Below are positions 46,370 through 56,683 of a DNA stretch of 64,000 bases, in pieces. Below the pieces are notes generated by a model. It made no database searches. It saw only the letters and a list, made by a program, of their open reading frames with translations, and had not been told where the DNA came from. The position numbers and the translations under genes were made by a program. This DNA comes from Streptomyces sp. NBC_00443 (GTDB lineage Bacteria; Actinomycetota; Actinomycetes; Streptomycetales; Streptomycetaceae): the NCBI RefSeq assembly GCF_036014175.1, contig NZ_CP107917.1, positions 6,634,001 to 6,698,000 of the forward strand, in the 5' to 3' direction. Every line of letters starts with the position of its first letter. Within the stretch, counting starts at the first letter, position 1.

Positions 46370-46664
46370 TGTGCTGTCCCTCATCCGGTGAACTTTCGGC
46401 CATGGGCTGGAAGTCGATACGAACGATTTCGAGATCGCAGGTGTGGTGCAGCAGTTTCCGGAAGCGGTCGGCGCGCTCCGCCGACCGCGTGCTGACGCGG
46501 ATGAACGGGCGGCTGCGACCTTGCCAGTCCAGAACGCGGGAATCTGCCGCGGTGACGAAAACGCAGTCCTCGCGGAACTCTTCCCCCGCCAGAAGCCCGC
46601 GTACCTGGTTCTCCAGGGCATTGCGGGCTTCGCGTTGTATGCCGAAGAACTCTATCGTCGGCAT
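46362..46664 (-). CDS. 100-residue protein coupled to the MrsA-like gene
   Basis: Starts at ATG 46664, with an almost ideal AAGGAGG four bases upstream. MPTIEFFGIQREARNALENQ begins with a proline after methionine. It continues as beta-alpha-beta-beta-alpha-beta (RPFIRVSTRS, then RADRFRKLLHH and LEIVRIDFQPM). An N-terminal proline and such a pattern occur in tautomerases, but similarity is not strong enough to name it. It is the first gene of the operon and its 3' end overlaps the MrsA-like start, so it is likely made in step with that enzyme. Confidence 0.65.
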   Translation of the reverse strand: MPTIEFFGIQREARNALENQVRGLLAGEEFREDCVFVTAADSRVLDWQGRSRPFIRVSTRSAERADRFRKLLHHTCDLEIVRIDFQPMAESSPDEGQHNG

Positions 46665-47066
46665 GTGTCCTCCTTGCATCCACTTCGGCCGGAACGAACG
46701 CGGTGTGGCGTTCAGCCCCAGGCGGAGTCCCCGTCGTCGTTGTTCAGGCCGAAAAGTGCCGTACCGCAAGTTCCGTGTGTCGGGAAAAGGTTCCGCATAA
46801 GGTTGCCCTTCCTTCGTATCGCCCTGTGGCGCTATTCACGGTATCGGTGTGGCGCTCCCGGCGGTCAGGGGGGAAATGGTGAGGACCTGCAATGCCGAAT
46901 CATGCAGGGGTGACAATGGATTACTTTATGCATGCAAATGGGGCGTATGGGGTGAAAATGGCACCCGGGCTTACTTCCTTCCGGCGCATGCGCGATTCGT
47001 TCGGTTTGAAGGGGCGCGATTATTCGGCTGAGCCTTGCGACGGGATTCAGCAGGTAAAGTGACCGC
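46665..47066. promoter_or_regulatory. Promoter region of the minus-strand operon; otherwise empty
   Basis: No convincing reading frame. The stretch is AT-richer than average, especially 46890-47040, and must hold the promoter of the methylarginine operon that reads leftward from 46664. No strong inverted repeat was found. It marks the right edge of the antibiotic cluster. Confidence 0.5.
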
Positions 47067-47611
47067 ATGCCGAAGCCGCAGTCGACCGACGCGGAACCGG
47101 CGGTACCGGCGAAACCGGATGTCCTCCTCGTCGTCGGTGATCCCCGCACCTCCGAGCCGCTCTCCGCGCTGCCGGAGCTCGCCGGCCACCGGACCGTCGC
47201 GGTGGACCGCGCGACCGAGGCCGGCAGGGCGAGCGGCGGGGCGGGTCGCTGAAGTGCTGGCCCGTGCCCGGCAGTTGGTGCGGAGCCGTGAACCCTCAGG
47301 GTGGGACGGCGCCCTGCGCCACGGCGATCTCGTGCTGGACTACGCCACCCGTCGGGCGCGCCGCGGTGAACGCACCATCGAGCTCACGCCCGCCGAGTGC
47401 CGGCTGCTGCGCCGTCTGCTGGTGAACGCCGGGCGGGTGTTGTCCAAGGAGCAGATCGGGCGGCACGTCTGGGACGAGCCGCCGACCGACGCCGCCATCG
47501 AGCGGCTCGTGTCGCGGCTGCGCCGCAAGGTGAACGGGGGGCGGGCAGGCCGCGCTGATCCACACCCGGCGCGGCTTCGGCTACTGGCTGGGCGGGGCCG
47601 CACGGCCGTAA
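47067..47611 (+). pseudogene. Broken OmpR-family response regulator
   Basis: The first 50 residues start a receiver domain (DVLLVVGDPRTSEPL). Most of the receiver is then missing, and another reading frame continues with the winged-helix output domain of OmpR-type regulators (ELTPAECRLLRRLLVNAGRVLS, then VWDEPPTDAAIERLVSRLRRKVNG). At a run of six G near 47538 the frame shifts once more; the end RRGFGYWLGG is restored in the other frame up to TAA 47609. With a deletion and a frameshift it cannot make a working regulator. No sensor kinase gene is adjacent. Confidence 0.8.
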
Positions 47612-47648
47612 GCCCCGCATGGCCGTAAGCCCCGCACGGCCGTAAGTG
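47598..47648. repeat. Three tandem 17-bp repeats
   Basis: The unit CCGCACGGCCGTAAGCC is repeated three times (47598-47614, 47615-47631, 47632-47648), with one substitution in the second copy and two in the third. It covers the end of the regulator pseudogene and probably arose by slippage. Confidence 0.85.
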
Positions 47649-47793
47649 CCCCCGGCAGCTTGTGTCCTGGGTCACATTGATCACGTGTCCGGGATATGTC
47701 TGGGAGCTGTCAGGCCGGTTCGCTTGACTGACCTCCGACTTCCCCTGTCCCGGCCCTCCCGCGGCCGGCCCCACGACCGAGGAGAGCGTACCC

Positions 47794-49616
<1,823 letters not shown>

Positions 49617-49620
<4 letters not shown>

Positions 49621-51320
49621 GCGCCGTGGAGCCGAGCAGGTACGACACGACCGGCGACCGGCACATCACCACCAGCGTCCGCTGGGCCGCCGAGCGGCTC
49701 AATCCGCCCAGCCGGCTGTGGGGTTCCAACGGCGTCGCGTTCGGGCCCGACGGGCGGCTGTACGTCGCCCAGTTCCTCGCCGGGCAGATCAGCGCCGTCG
49801 ATCCGGCGACCGGGGAGGTCGAGGTGGTCGTACCGATGGACAGTCCCGTGCAGGCGCCGGACGACCTCGCCTTCGGCGCCGACGGCTCGATGTACATCGC
49901 CGACCTGGTGCCGGGGCGGGTGTGGCGGCGTGGTCCGGAGGGGGAGTACACGCTCGTCTCCGAGGATGTCGACAACCCCAACGGCATCACCTGCGTCGGC
50001 GACCGGCTGTTCGTGAATGAGATGAAGCCGGGTGGCCGGCTGATGGAGCTCTTTCCCGACGGAGGCGACCCGCGGGTCCTGACGTCGGGGCTGGCTCTCG
50101 GCAACGCCATGCAGCTCGGGCCCGACCGGCACCTCTACTACCCGCACATGATGAGCGGCCCGAACCCCCTGCTCACCGGCCAGGTCTGGCGGATCCAGCC
50201 GGACGGGGGCGCGCCCGAGGTGGTCGCCGACGACGTCCACCAGCCGGTCGCCGTACGGTTCGACCAGGGCGGGATGCTGCATGTGCTGTCCCGCGGACCC
50301 GAGGGCATCGTCACCCGCATCGACCTGCACGGCAGCGGCTCACGGACCCTGGTCACCAGCGGCGTCGTCGGGCTGGACAACGCGGCCTTCGACGCCGATA
50401 ACCGCATGTTCGTCTCCAGCTACGCCAGCGGCGGCGTCACCGAGATGCACCCCGACGGGCGCACCCGCGAGATCGTGCCGCGCGGACTCGACGGACCGTA
50501 CGGCGTGACCGTCGACCTCGGCGGCAAGGTGTACGCCGCCGACCACTACCGGGTCGCGAGCCCCGAGCGCTCGCCGGAGGGCGGCGTCACCACACACTCC
50601 CTGCGGCCCTTCTCGCACGGCATCGTGGCCGACGGTGGACTCCTGCACACCACCTCGCAGTTCGGGCAGATCCAGACGTACGACCCCGGGGCCGGGACCA
50701 CCCGGGAACGGGCCGGCGGGCTGCGGCGGCCGCTCGGCATCACCGTGGCGCCGGACGGCTCGCTGGTCGTCGCCGAGTCGGACGCGGGGCGGGTCGTGGC
50801 CGTCGATGAGCGGGACGGGCTCACCGTGCTCGCGGACGGGCTCGAACAGCCCGTGGACGTGGCCTTCGACGCCGAGGGGCGCTGCTACGTCAGCGACGAG
50901 CGGCTGGGCGCGGTGCTGCGGGTCGAGCCGGACGGGCCGCCGACGGTCGTGGTGGACGGGCTCGACGCACCGCAGGGGCTCGCTGTCCTGGGTGCGGAGT
51001 TGTTCACGGTGGAGACGGGGCGGCGCCGGCTGCTTGCGGTGTCCCTGACGACGGGGGAGCGCCGGACCGACGCGGAGGACCTGCCGGTCGGGGCGCCGCC
51101 GGGGGTGGTTCCGCGGGCGGAACCTGCTCTCTTCGCGGGTGGCATGCCAGGAATGGCGCGGCGGTTTGCGGGGCTGGCGGTGGCGCCGGACGGTGCGTTG
51201 CTGTTGTCGGCGAACGGGGAGGGGACGGTGCTGCGGCTGACGCCCGGGCAGCGGTCGACCTGCGGGCCGGTGGGGGCGGGTCGCGCAGTTCCCCGCGCCC
51301 CTTTCGGGGCGCGTTCCTGA
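49617..51320 (+). CDS. SMP-30/gluconolactonase-like beta-propeller protein
   Basis: From ATG 49617 the protein has 567 residues and consists of repeats such as GVAFGPDGRLYVAQ, DLAFGADGSMYIAD and GITVAPDGSLVVAES, typical of six-bladed propellers of the SMP-30/gluconolactonase/NHL group. The length suggests two propellers. It is coupled to the Baeyer-Villiger-type gene (ATGA), so a lactone- or ester-cleaving role on its product is plausible. The last 15 codons run through an intergenic repeat element, so the native end has probably been altered. Confidence 0.8.
51279..51312. repeat. Streptomyces intergenic repeat with hairpin, copy 2
   Basis: Begins GGTCGCGCAGTTCCCCGCG, like the copy at 7903. 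GCGCCCC pairs with GGGGCGC around a TTTC loop (51295-51312), a typical terminator-like stem. It lies at the end of the SMP-30-like gene, which reads into it, and 20 bases from the end of a convergent gene. Confidence 0.75.
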
Positions 51321-51331
51321 ACCGGAATTTT

Positions 51332-51706
51332 CTAGGAAGCCGGGCCCAGCGAGCGCTCCCTCACCCGTGCCAGATGCTCGGTGAACACCTCACGCGTGTC
51401 CGGAGTCAGCGTCCGCAGCGCGACCAGTGCGGTGATGACCACGTCGCACAGCTCGCCCTGTACGTCCTCCCAGGTGTGGGTGACGCCCTTGCGCGGGTTC
51501 TGACCGGTCGCCCCGATCACCGCCTCGGCGACCTCGCCGACCTCCTCCGACAACTTCAGCATGCGCAGCAGCATGCCCTCCTTGCCGCCGACCGGCTGGT
51601 CGGTGTCGAGCCAGGTCCACAGGTCGTCGATGGTTGCCCAGAGGTCGTCGGCGGTCTCGGTGGCGGGCTCGGCGGCGGTGCCGGGAGGGGCTGCCTGATC
51701 AGTCAT
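51332..51706 (-). CDS. MazG-like nucleotide pyrophosphohydrolase
   Basis: A 124-residue protein with the MazG-like helices: LRMLKLSEEVGEVAEAVIG supplies the EExxE metal site and WEDVQGELCDVVITALVALR the second acidic pair (ExxD). Such small proteins hydrolyse nucleoside triphosphates, usually non-canonical ones, as house-cleaning enzymes. It is convergent with the propeller gene. It is monocistronic here, and the next gene upstream is separated by 25 bases. Confidence 0.85.
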   Translation of the reverse strand: MTDQAAPPGTAAEPATETADDLWATIDDLWTWLDTDQPVGGKEGMLLRMLKLSEEVGEVAEAVIGATGQNPRKGVTHTWEDVQGELCDVVITALVALRTLTPDTREVFTEHLARVRERSLGPAS

Positions 51707-51731
51707 GCGGGCAGCTTGGCACAGCGGCCGC

Positions 51732-52304
51732 CTACTCCTCGAACAAGGCTTCCTGATCCTCGAACGCCCCCGCCTGCTCCTCCCTGTCCGTCCTCGCCTC
51801 GTCCAGCCTCTTGTTCCGCGTCCCGATCACCACCGCCGTCACCGCCGCCGTCGCCGCCAGTGCCGTGGGAACCATCCAGCCGCGGTCGACGACATGGCCG
51901 AGGGCGTGGTCGAGGGAGAGGCGGCCGGGGCCCGTGATCGCGAGGCAGGCTGCGGCCAGGCCCAGGGTGGCCGCGTGCTCGTAGCCGCCCTCCTGGTTGA
52001 AGAAGCCGTTCGGGGCGTGCACCGCGGCGGCGCCCGCCATGGCGCCGGCCGCCGCCGCACCCGCCGCCGGGGTCGCCAGGCCCAGCGCCAGCAGGGTGCC
52101 GCCGCCGGCCTCCGCGAGGCCCGAGGCCGTCGCGCTGGCCTTGCCCGGCTGGTAGCCGATCGACTCCATGAACTGGCCGGTGCCCTCGATGCCGTGTCCG
52201 CCGAACCAGCCGAACAGCTTCTGGGTGCCGTGCGCGATCAGCACGCCGCCGGCGCCGAGCCGGAGCAACAGCAGGCCCAGATCATGTCGGTCGTAAGCAC
52301 TCAC
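51732..52304 (-). CDS. DoxX-family membrane protein
   Basis: A 190-residue protein from GTG 52304, with GGGAG upstream. DLGLLLLRLGAGGVLIAHG and KLFGWFGGHGIEGT are the DoxX signature; three further hydrophobic segments follow and the C-terminus is charged. DoxX proteins take part in redox and thiol stress in actinomycetes, but the exact role of this one is unknown. It is divergent from an NTF2-like gene. Confidence 0.85.
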   Translation of the reverse strand: MSAYDRHDLGLLLLRLGAGGVLIAHGTQKLFGWFGGHGIEGTGQFMESIGYQPGKASATASGLAEAGGGTLLALGLATPAAGAAAAGAMAGAAAVHAPNGFFNQEGGYEHAATLGLAAACLAITGPGRLSLDHALGHVVDRGWMVPTALAATAAVTAVVIGTRNKRLDEARTDREEQAGAFEDQEALFEE

Positions 52305-52459
52305 AATGACTCCCGATGACTCCCGGAACAGACCACTGGTGACGGATCCCCGTCCGATCCCCGCCCTCGTATCCACCGTCGCATCGAAGTCACCCGCCCG
52401 GCCTGCCCGCGCCGCCGTTCGGGTGGCGGGGCTCCGGGGGCGGTGTGAGGCTGACTGCC

Positions 52460-52786
52460 ATGACGATTCAGACGTCCAAACTCAGCGACCCCGCCGTCCG
52501 TGCCTTCGTCACCGCCGTCAACGCCCACGACCGCGAGGGCTTCATGAGCATCCTCGCGCCCGGCGCGACCATGGCGGACGACGGCAGCGACCGCGACCTC
52601 GCCGACTGGATCGAGCGGGAGATCTTCTCCTCCAACGGCCACATGGAAGTCGACAACGAGTCCAACAGCGGCCGCGATCTCCTCACCCACTACCGCAACG
52701 ACACCTGGGGCGAGATGCGTACCCGCTGGCACTTCGAGGTCGAGGGCGACGGCAGGATCTCCCGCTTCGAGACCGGCCAGGCATAG
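52460..52786 (+). CDS. NTF2-like (SnoaL-type) small protein
   Basis: A 108-residue protein. VRAFVTAVNAHDREGFMSIL followed by GATMADDG and WHFEVEGDGRISRFETGQ fit the cone-shaped NTF2-like fold, which includes many small isomerases and ligand-binding proteins. ATG 52460 is taken as start. Active-site residues cannot be assigned. Confidence 0.75.
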   Translation: MTIQTSKLSDPAVRAFVTAVNAHDREGFMSILAPGATMADDGSDRDLADWIEREIFSSNGHMEVDNESNSGRDLLTHYRNDTWGEMRTRWHFEVEGDGRISRFETGQA

Positions 52787-52864
52787 CCGGCGGCGAGCAA
52801 GCCACCGCCGGAGCCGCTCAAGCGCTTGCCCTCGTGTGCACTTCAACTTCTAACGTCCCACCCC

Positions 52865-53851
52865 ATGGAGACCAAGAGGACTTTGGGACGGACCGGCATC
52901 GAGGTCAGCGCGCTCGGCTTCGGCTGCTGGGCCATCGGCGGTGAGTGGCAGTCCGCCGACGGGCAGCCGCTCGGCTGGGGCAAGGTCGACGACGAGGAGT
53001 CCGTACGGGCCGTCCGGCGCGCCCTGGACCTGGGCGTCACCTTCTTCGACACCGCGGACACCTACGGCGCGGGCCACAGCGAACGCGTCCTGGGCCGCGC
53101 CCTGGGCAAGCGCCGTGCCGATGTCGTCGTCGCCACCAAGTGGGGCAACGTCTTCGACGAGGAGACCCGCACCCTCACCGGTGCCGACGACACCGTGCCG
53201 TACGCCCGCCGCGCGCTGACCGCCTCGCTGAGGCGCCTGGACACCGACTACGTCGACCTGTACCAGCTGCACCTGTCCGACGCCGACCCGGAGCGTGCCG
53301 CCGAACTGCGTGACGTCTGCGAGGAGTTCGTGCGCGAGGGGCTCATCCGTGCCTACGCGTGGAGCACCGACGACCCGGCCCGTGCCGCCGTCTTCGCGCA
53401 GGGGGAGCACTGCGCGGCCGTACAGCACGCGGCCAACGTGCTGCAGGACGCCCCTGGGATGTTCGCGCTGTGCGAGGAGCTGGAGCTGGCGAGCATCAAC
53501 CGCAGCCCGCTCGCGATGGGCCTGCTGACCGGCAAGCGCAGGACCGGGCAGGCCCTGGAGGCCGGGGACATCCGCAGCCGGCCGCCGCAGTGGCTGAAAG
53601 GCTTCGAGGACGGGTCCGGGGCCGACCCGCAGTGGCTCGCGCGCGTCGACGCGCTGAAGGACGTCCTCACCGGCGGCGGCCGTACGCTCGGCCAGGGCGC
53701 CCTCGCCTGGCTGTGGGCCCGCAGCCCGCGCACCGTACCGATCCCGGGGTTCCGTTCCGTCGAGCAGGCCGAGCAGAACGCGGGCGCGATCGCCCAGGGG
53801 CCGCTCACCGCCGGGCAGATGGTCGACATCGACCGGATCCTCGGCCGCTGA
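52865..53851 (+). CDS. Aldo/keto reductase
   Basis: A 328-residue TIM barrel enzyme. TLGRTGIEVSALGFGCWAIGG, FFDTADTYGAGHSERVLG (with the catalytic Asp and Tyr), VVVATKWGNVF (with the Lys) and LYQLHLSDAD follow the family order. It reduces carbonyl compounds with NADPH. It is convergent with an SDR gene across an inverted-repeat region. Confidence 0.9.
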   Translation: METKRTLGRTGIEVSALGFGCWAIGGEWQSADGQPLGWGKVDDEESVRAVRRALDLGVTFFDTADTYGAGHSERVLGRALGKRRADVVVATKWGNVFDEETRTLTGADDTVPYARRALTASLRRLDTDYVDLYQLHLSDADPERAAELRDVCEEFVREGLIRAYAWSTDDPARAAVFAQGEHCAAVQHAANVLQDAPGMFALCEELELASINRSPLAMGLLTGKRRTGQALEAGDIRSRPPQWLKGFEDGSGADPQWLARVDALKDVLTGGGRTLGQGALAWLWARSPRTVPIPGFRSVEQAEQNAGAIAQGPLTAGQMVDIDRILGR

Positions 53852-53895
53852 GCACCGTGCGTACGGGCTGCTGAGCACCGTCGTACCGCTTAACC

Positions 53896-53975
53896 GGCAG
53901 CCGTTCCACGCACCGGTGCGTACCTCGCGGTCCCACGCGACGTCCACCCCCACCCGGTGTCATGGAACGGCTGCC
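53896..53975. terminator. Nested inverted repeats between convergent genes
   Basis: GGCAGCCGTTCCA (53896-53908) is the exact reverse complement of TGGAACGGCTGCC (53963-53975). The 54-base loop holds a second palindrome, CGCACCGGTGCG (53909-53920). It lies between the aldo/keto reductase and SDR genes, which point at each other, so a bidirectional terminator is likely. Confidence 0.65.
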
Positions 53976-54131
53976 GCCTCCCCCCTCGGAGTGGCCTGCG
54001 GAAGCCGTCTGCTTCATATGTGAAGCTCTGGTGCAGAACGACTTGAGCATAAGTCGCCGACCGGCCGCGATGTGTCGGAATTTCCCATTCCGCTTGTGCA
54101 AGTTGTGGAGGTCAAGGGGAGGGGAGGGGCC

Positions 54132-54908
54132 TCAGCCGCGCCCCACATACGGCATCGCCGTCGCCAGCACCGTCGCGAACTGCACGTTCGCCTCCAACGG
54201 CAGCTCCGCCATGTGCCGCACCGTTCGAGCCACGTCGGCCACGTCCATCACGGGCTCGGGCACCACCGAGCCGTCGGCCTGCAGGGCGCCCGTCTGCATG
54301 CGCGCGGTCATGTCGGTCGCCGCGTTGCCGATGTCGATCTGGCCGACGGCGATGTTGTGCGGCCGCCCGTCCAGCGACAGGGACTTGGTCAGTCCGGTCA
54401 GCGCGTGCTTGGTCGCCGTGTAGGCGACGGAGAGCGGGCGGGGCGTGTGCGCGGAGATCGAGCCGTTGTTGATGATCCGGCCGCCCTGCGGGTCCTGCTC
54501 CTTCATCTGCCGGTACGCCGCCTGAGCGCACAGGAACGCCCCGTTGAGGTTGGTGTCCACGACATGCCGCCAGGCGTCGTACGACAGCTCCTCGACCGGC
54601 ACCCCGCCCGGCCCGAACGTCCCCGCGTTGTTGAACAGCAGGTCCACTCGCCCGAACCGCTCCACCGTGGCCGCGAACAGCGCGGCCACGTCCTCCTGCC
54701 GTGACACGTCGGTCCGTACGACGAGAGCGGCGGCTCCGGGTGTCTGCCCCGCCGTCTCCTCCAGCGTCTCGACACGCCGCCCCGCCAGCGCCACCGACCA
54801 GCCCGCGTGCAGCAGCTCCACCGCGACCGCGCGGCCGATGCCCGAGCCGGCGCCGGTCACCACGGCAGTCCTCGCGTCCGTCCTCGTGTCCGTTTGCCTG
54901 TCATTCAT
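54132..54908 (-). CDS. Short-chain dehydrogenase/reductase
   Basis: A 258-residue protein from ATG 54908. AVVTGAGSGIGRAVAVEL is the TGxxxGIG cofactor site, DLLFNNAGTFG the NNAG, and INNGSISAHTPRPLSVAYTA with a following TKHAL gives the Ser and YxxxK of the active site. It is a classical NAD(P)-dependent SDR. The substrate is unknown. Confidence 0.9.
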   Translation of the reverse strand: MNDRQTDTRTDARTAVVTGAGSGIGRAVAVELLHAGWSVALAGRRVETLEETAGQTPGAAALVVRTDVSRQEDVAALFAATVERFGRVDLLFNNAGTFGPGGVPVEELSYDAWRHVVDTNLNGAFLCAQAAYRQMKEQDPQGGRIINNGSISAHTPRPLSVAYTATKHALTGLTKSLSLDGRPHNIAVGQIDIGNAATDMTARMQTGALQADGSVVPEPVMDVADVARTVRHMAELPLEANVQFATVLATAMPYVGRG

Positions 54909-55042
54909 GGGGCCGCAGGCTACGCGACGGTCCGCCATTCGGAACTCATCTGTCTGCCATCTGGGTGTTGTGTACGCGCCAAGCGAGTGTCGTCCCCGGC
55001 CACTGCAATGCCTCGTGCATCCATCAGTCAGGGGAGGACCGG

Positions 55043-56683
55043 ATGACCATCACGACAGACCCGCCCCAGCACAGCCCCGAACTGCGCGCGGCAGCCCGCC
55101 ACATCGGCCGCCGCCGCTTCCTGACCGTCACGGGCGCCGCCGCCGCGCTCGCCTTCGCGGTGAACCTGCCGGCCGCGGGCGCCGCGAGCGCCGCCGAGCT
55201 CGACGCCCGCCGGATCACCGACAACCCCTTCACCCTCGGCGTCGCCTCCGGCGACCCGCTGCCCGACTCCGTCCTGTTGTGGACCCGCCTCGCCCCCGCC
55301 CCGTACCAGCCCGACAGCGGACTGCCCGCCCAACGCATCACCGTGCACTGGGAGTTGGCGCACGACGAGAAGTTCACCAGGGTCGCCAGACGCGGAGCGG
55401 CCATCGCGTACCCCGAGTTCCACCACACGGTCCACGTCGAGGTCGGCAAGCTCGACGCGGACCGCGTCTACTACTACCGCTTCCGTGCCGGCACCTGGAT
55501 CAGCGAGACCGGCCGTACCCGCACCGCCCCCGCGCCGACCGGCACGGCGACCTCGCTGACCCTCGCGGCCGTCTCCTGCCAGGCGTACACCGACGGCTAC
55601 TACACGCCGTACCGCCATCTCGCCCAGGACGACGTCGACGTCGTCTTCCACCTCGGCGACTACCTGTACGAGTACGCGGTCAACTCGGTCGGCGGCTACC
55701 GCAACTACACCGACCGCACGCTCCCCGCGGTCTTCAACCGCGAGACGGTGACCCTGGAGGACTACCGCCTGCGCTACGCCCTCTACAAGTCCGACCCCGA
55801 CCTCATGGCCGCGCACGCCGCGCACCCGTTCGTCGTCACCTGGGACGACCACGAGACCGAGAACAACTACGCCGACGACATCCCGGAGAACAGCGTCCCG
55901 CCGGAGGAGTTCCTGCTGCGCCGGGCCTCCGCCTACCGCGCCTACTGGGAGAACCAGCCGCTGCGCCGCCCGCAGCAGCCCGTCGGCCCCGACATGCAGC
56001 TCTACCGGCGCCTGCGATGGGGCCGGCTCGCCCAGTTCGACGTGCTGGACACCCGGCAGTACCGCTCCAACCAGGCGTACGGCGACGGCTCGCAGATCCC
56101 CGGCCCGGACGTCGACGACCCGGCGCGCACGATGACCGGGGCGACTCAGGAGCGGTGGCTGCTCGACGGCTGGCGCGACTCGGCGGCACTGTGGAACGTG
56201 GTACCGCAGCAGGTCACCTTCGCCCAGCGCAAGTTCGACCTCACCGAGCCCTCACGGGTGTCGATGGACGCCTGGGACGGCTACCGCGCCTCCCGCCGCC
56301 GTGTGCTGGACGGCGCCAAGGCCGCCGGCGTCGAGAACCTGATGGTGCTCACCGGAGACGTCCACGTCGGGTACGGCTTCGACATCAAGGCCGACTTCGA
56401 CGACCCCGACTCCGCCACCCTCGGCACGGAGATCGTCGCCACGTCGATCGCCAGCGGCCGGGACGGCATCGACAAGCCCGCCAACTGGGACACGTACATG
56501 CAGGCCAACCCGCACATGAAGTTCTACAACGGGCGGCGCGGCTATGTGACCGTCGCGCTGGGGCAGCAGCTCGCGCGGACCGACTTCAAGACGGTGCCGT
56601 ACGTGACCACGCCCGGGGCGCCGGTCACGACGGCCGCGTCCTTCGTGACGGAGGTGGGGGAGCCGGGGCTCACGCCGGCGTGA
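55043..56683 (+). CDS. Tat-exported PhoD-family alkaline phosphatase
   Basis: A 546-residue protein with GGGGAGGA before ATG 55043. The Tat signal is RRRFLTVTGAAAALAFAV at about residue 23, with a probable cleavage site near GAASAAE. The phosphatase part shows FTLGVASGDPLPDSVLLWTR, FHLGDYLYEY, VTWDDHETENNY and LTGDVHVGYGFD, the metal-binding motifs of PhoD. It hydrolyses phosphodi- and monoesters outside the cell, and the gene is often phosphate-regulated. Its end overlaps that of a convergent gene by 14 bases. Confidence 0.93.
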   Translation: MTITTDPPQHSPELRAAARHIGRRRFLTVTGAAAALAFAVNLPAAGAASAAELDARRITDNPFTLGVASGDPLPDSVLLWTRLAPAPYQPDSGLPAQRITVHWELAHDEKFTRVARRGAAIAYPEFHHTVHVEVGKLDADRVYYYRFRAGTWISETGRTRTAPAPTGTATSLTLAAVSCQAYTDGYYTPYRHLAQDDVDVVFHLGDYLYEYAVNSVGGYRNYTDRTLPAVFNRETVTLEDYRLRYALYKSDPDLMAAHAAHPFVVTWDDHETENNYADDIPENSVPPEEFLLRRASAYRAYWENQPLRRPQQPVGPDMQLYRRLRWGRLAQFDVLDTRQYRSNQAYGDGSQIPGPDVDDPARTMTGATQERWLLDGWRDSAALWNVVPQQVTFAQRKFDLTEPSRVSMDAWDGYRASRRRVLDGAKAAGVENLMVLTGDVHVGYGFDIKADFDDPDSATLGTEIVATSIASGRDGIDKPANWDTYMQANPHMKFYNGRRGYVTVALGQQLARTDFKTVPYVTTPGAPVTTAASFVTEVGEPGLTPA

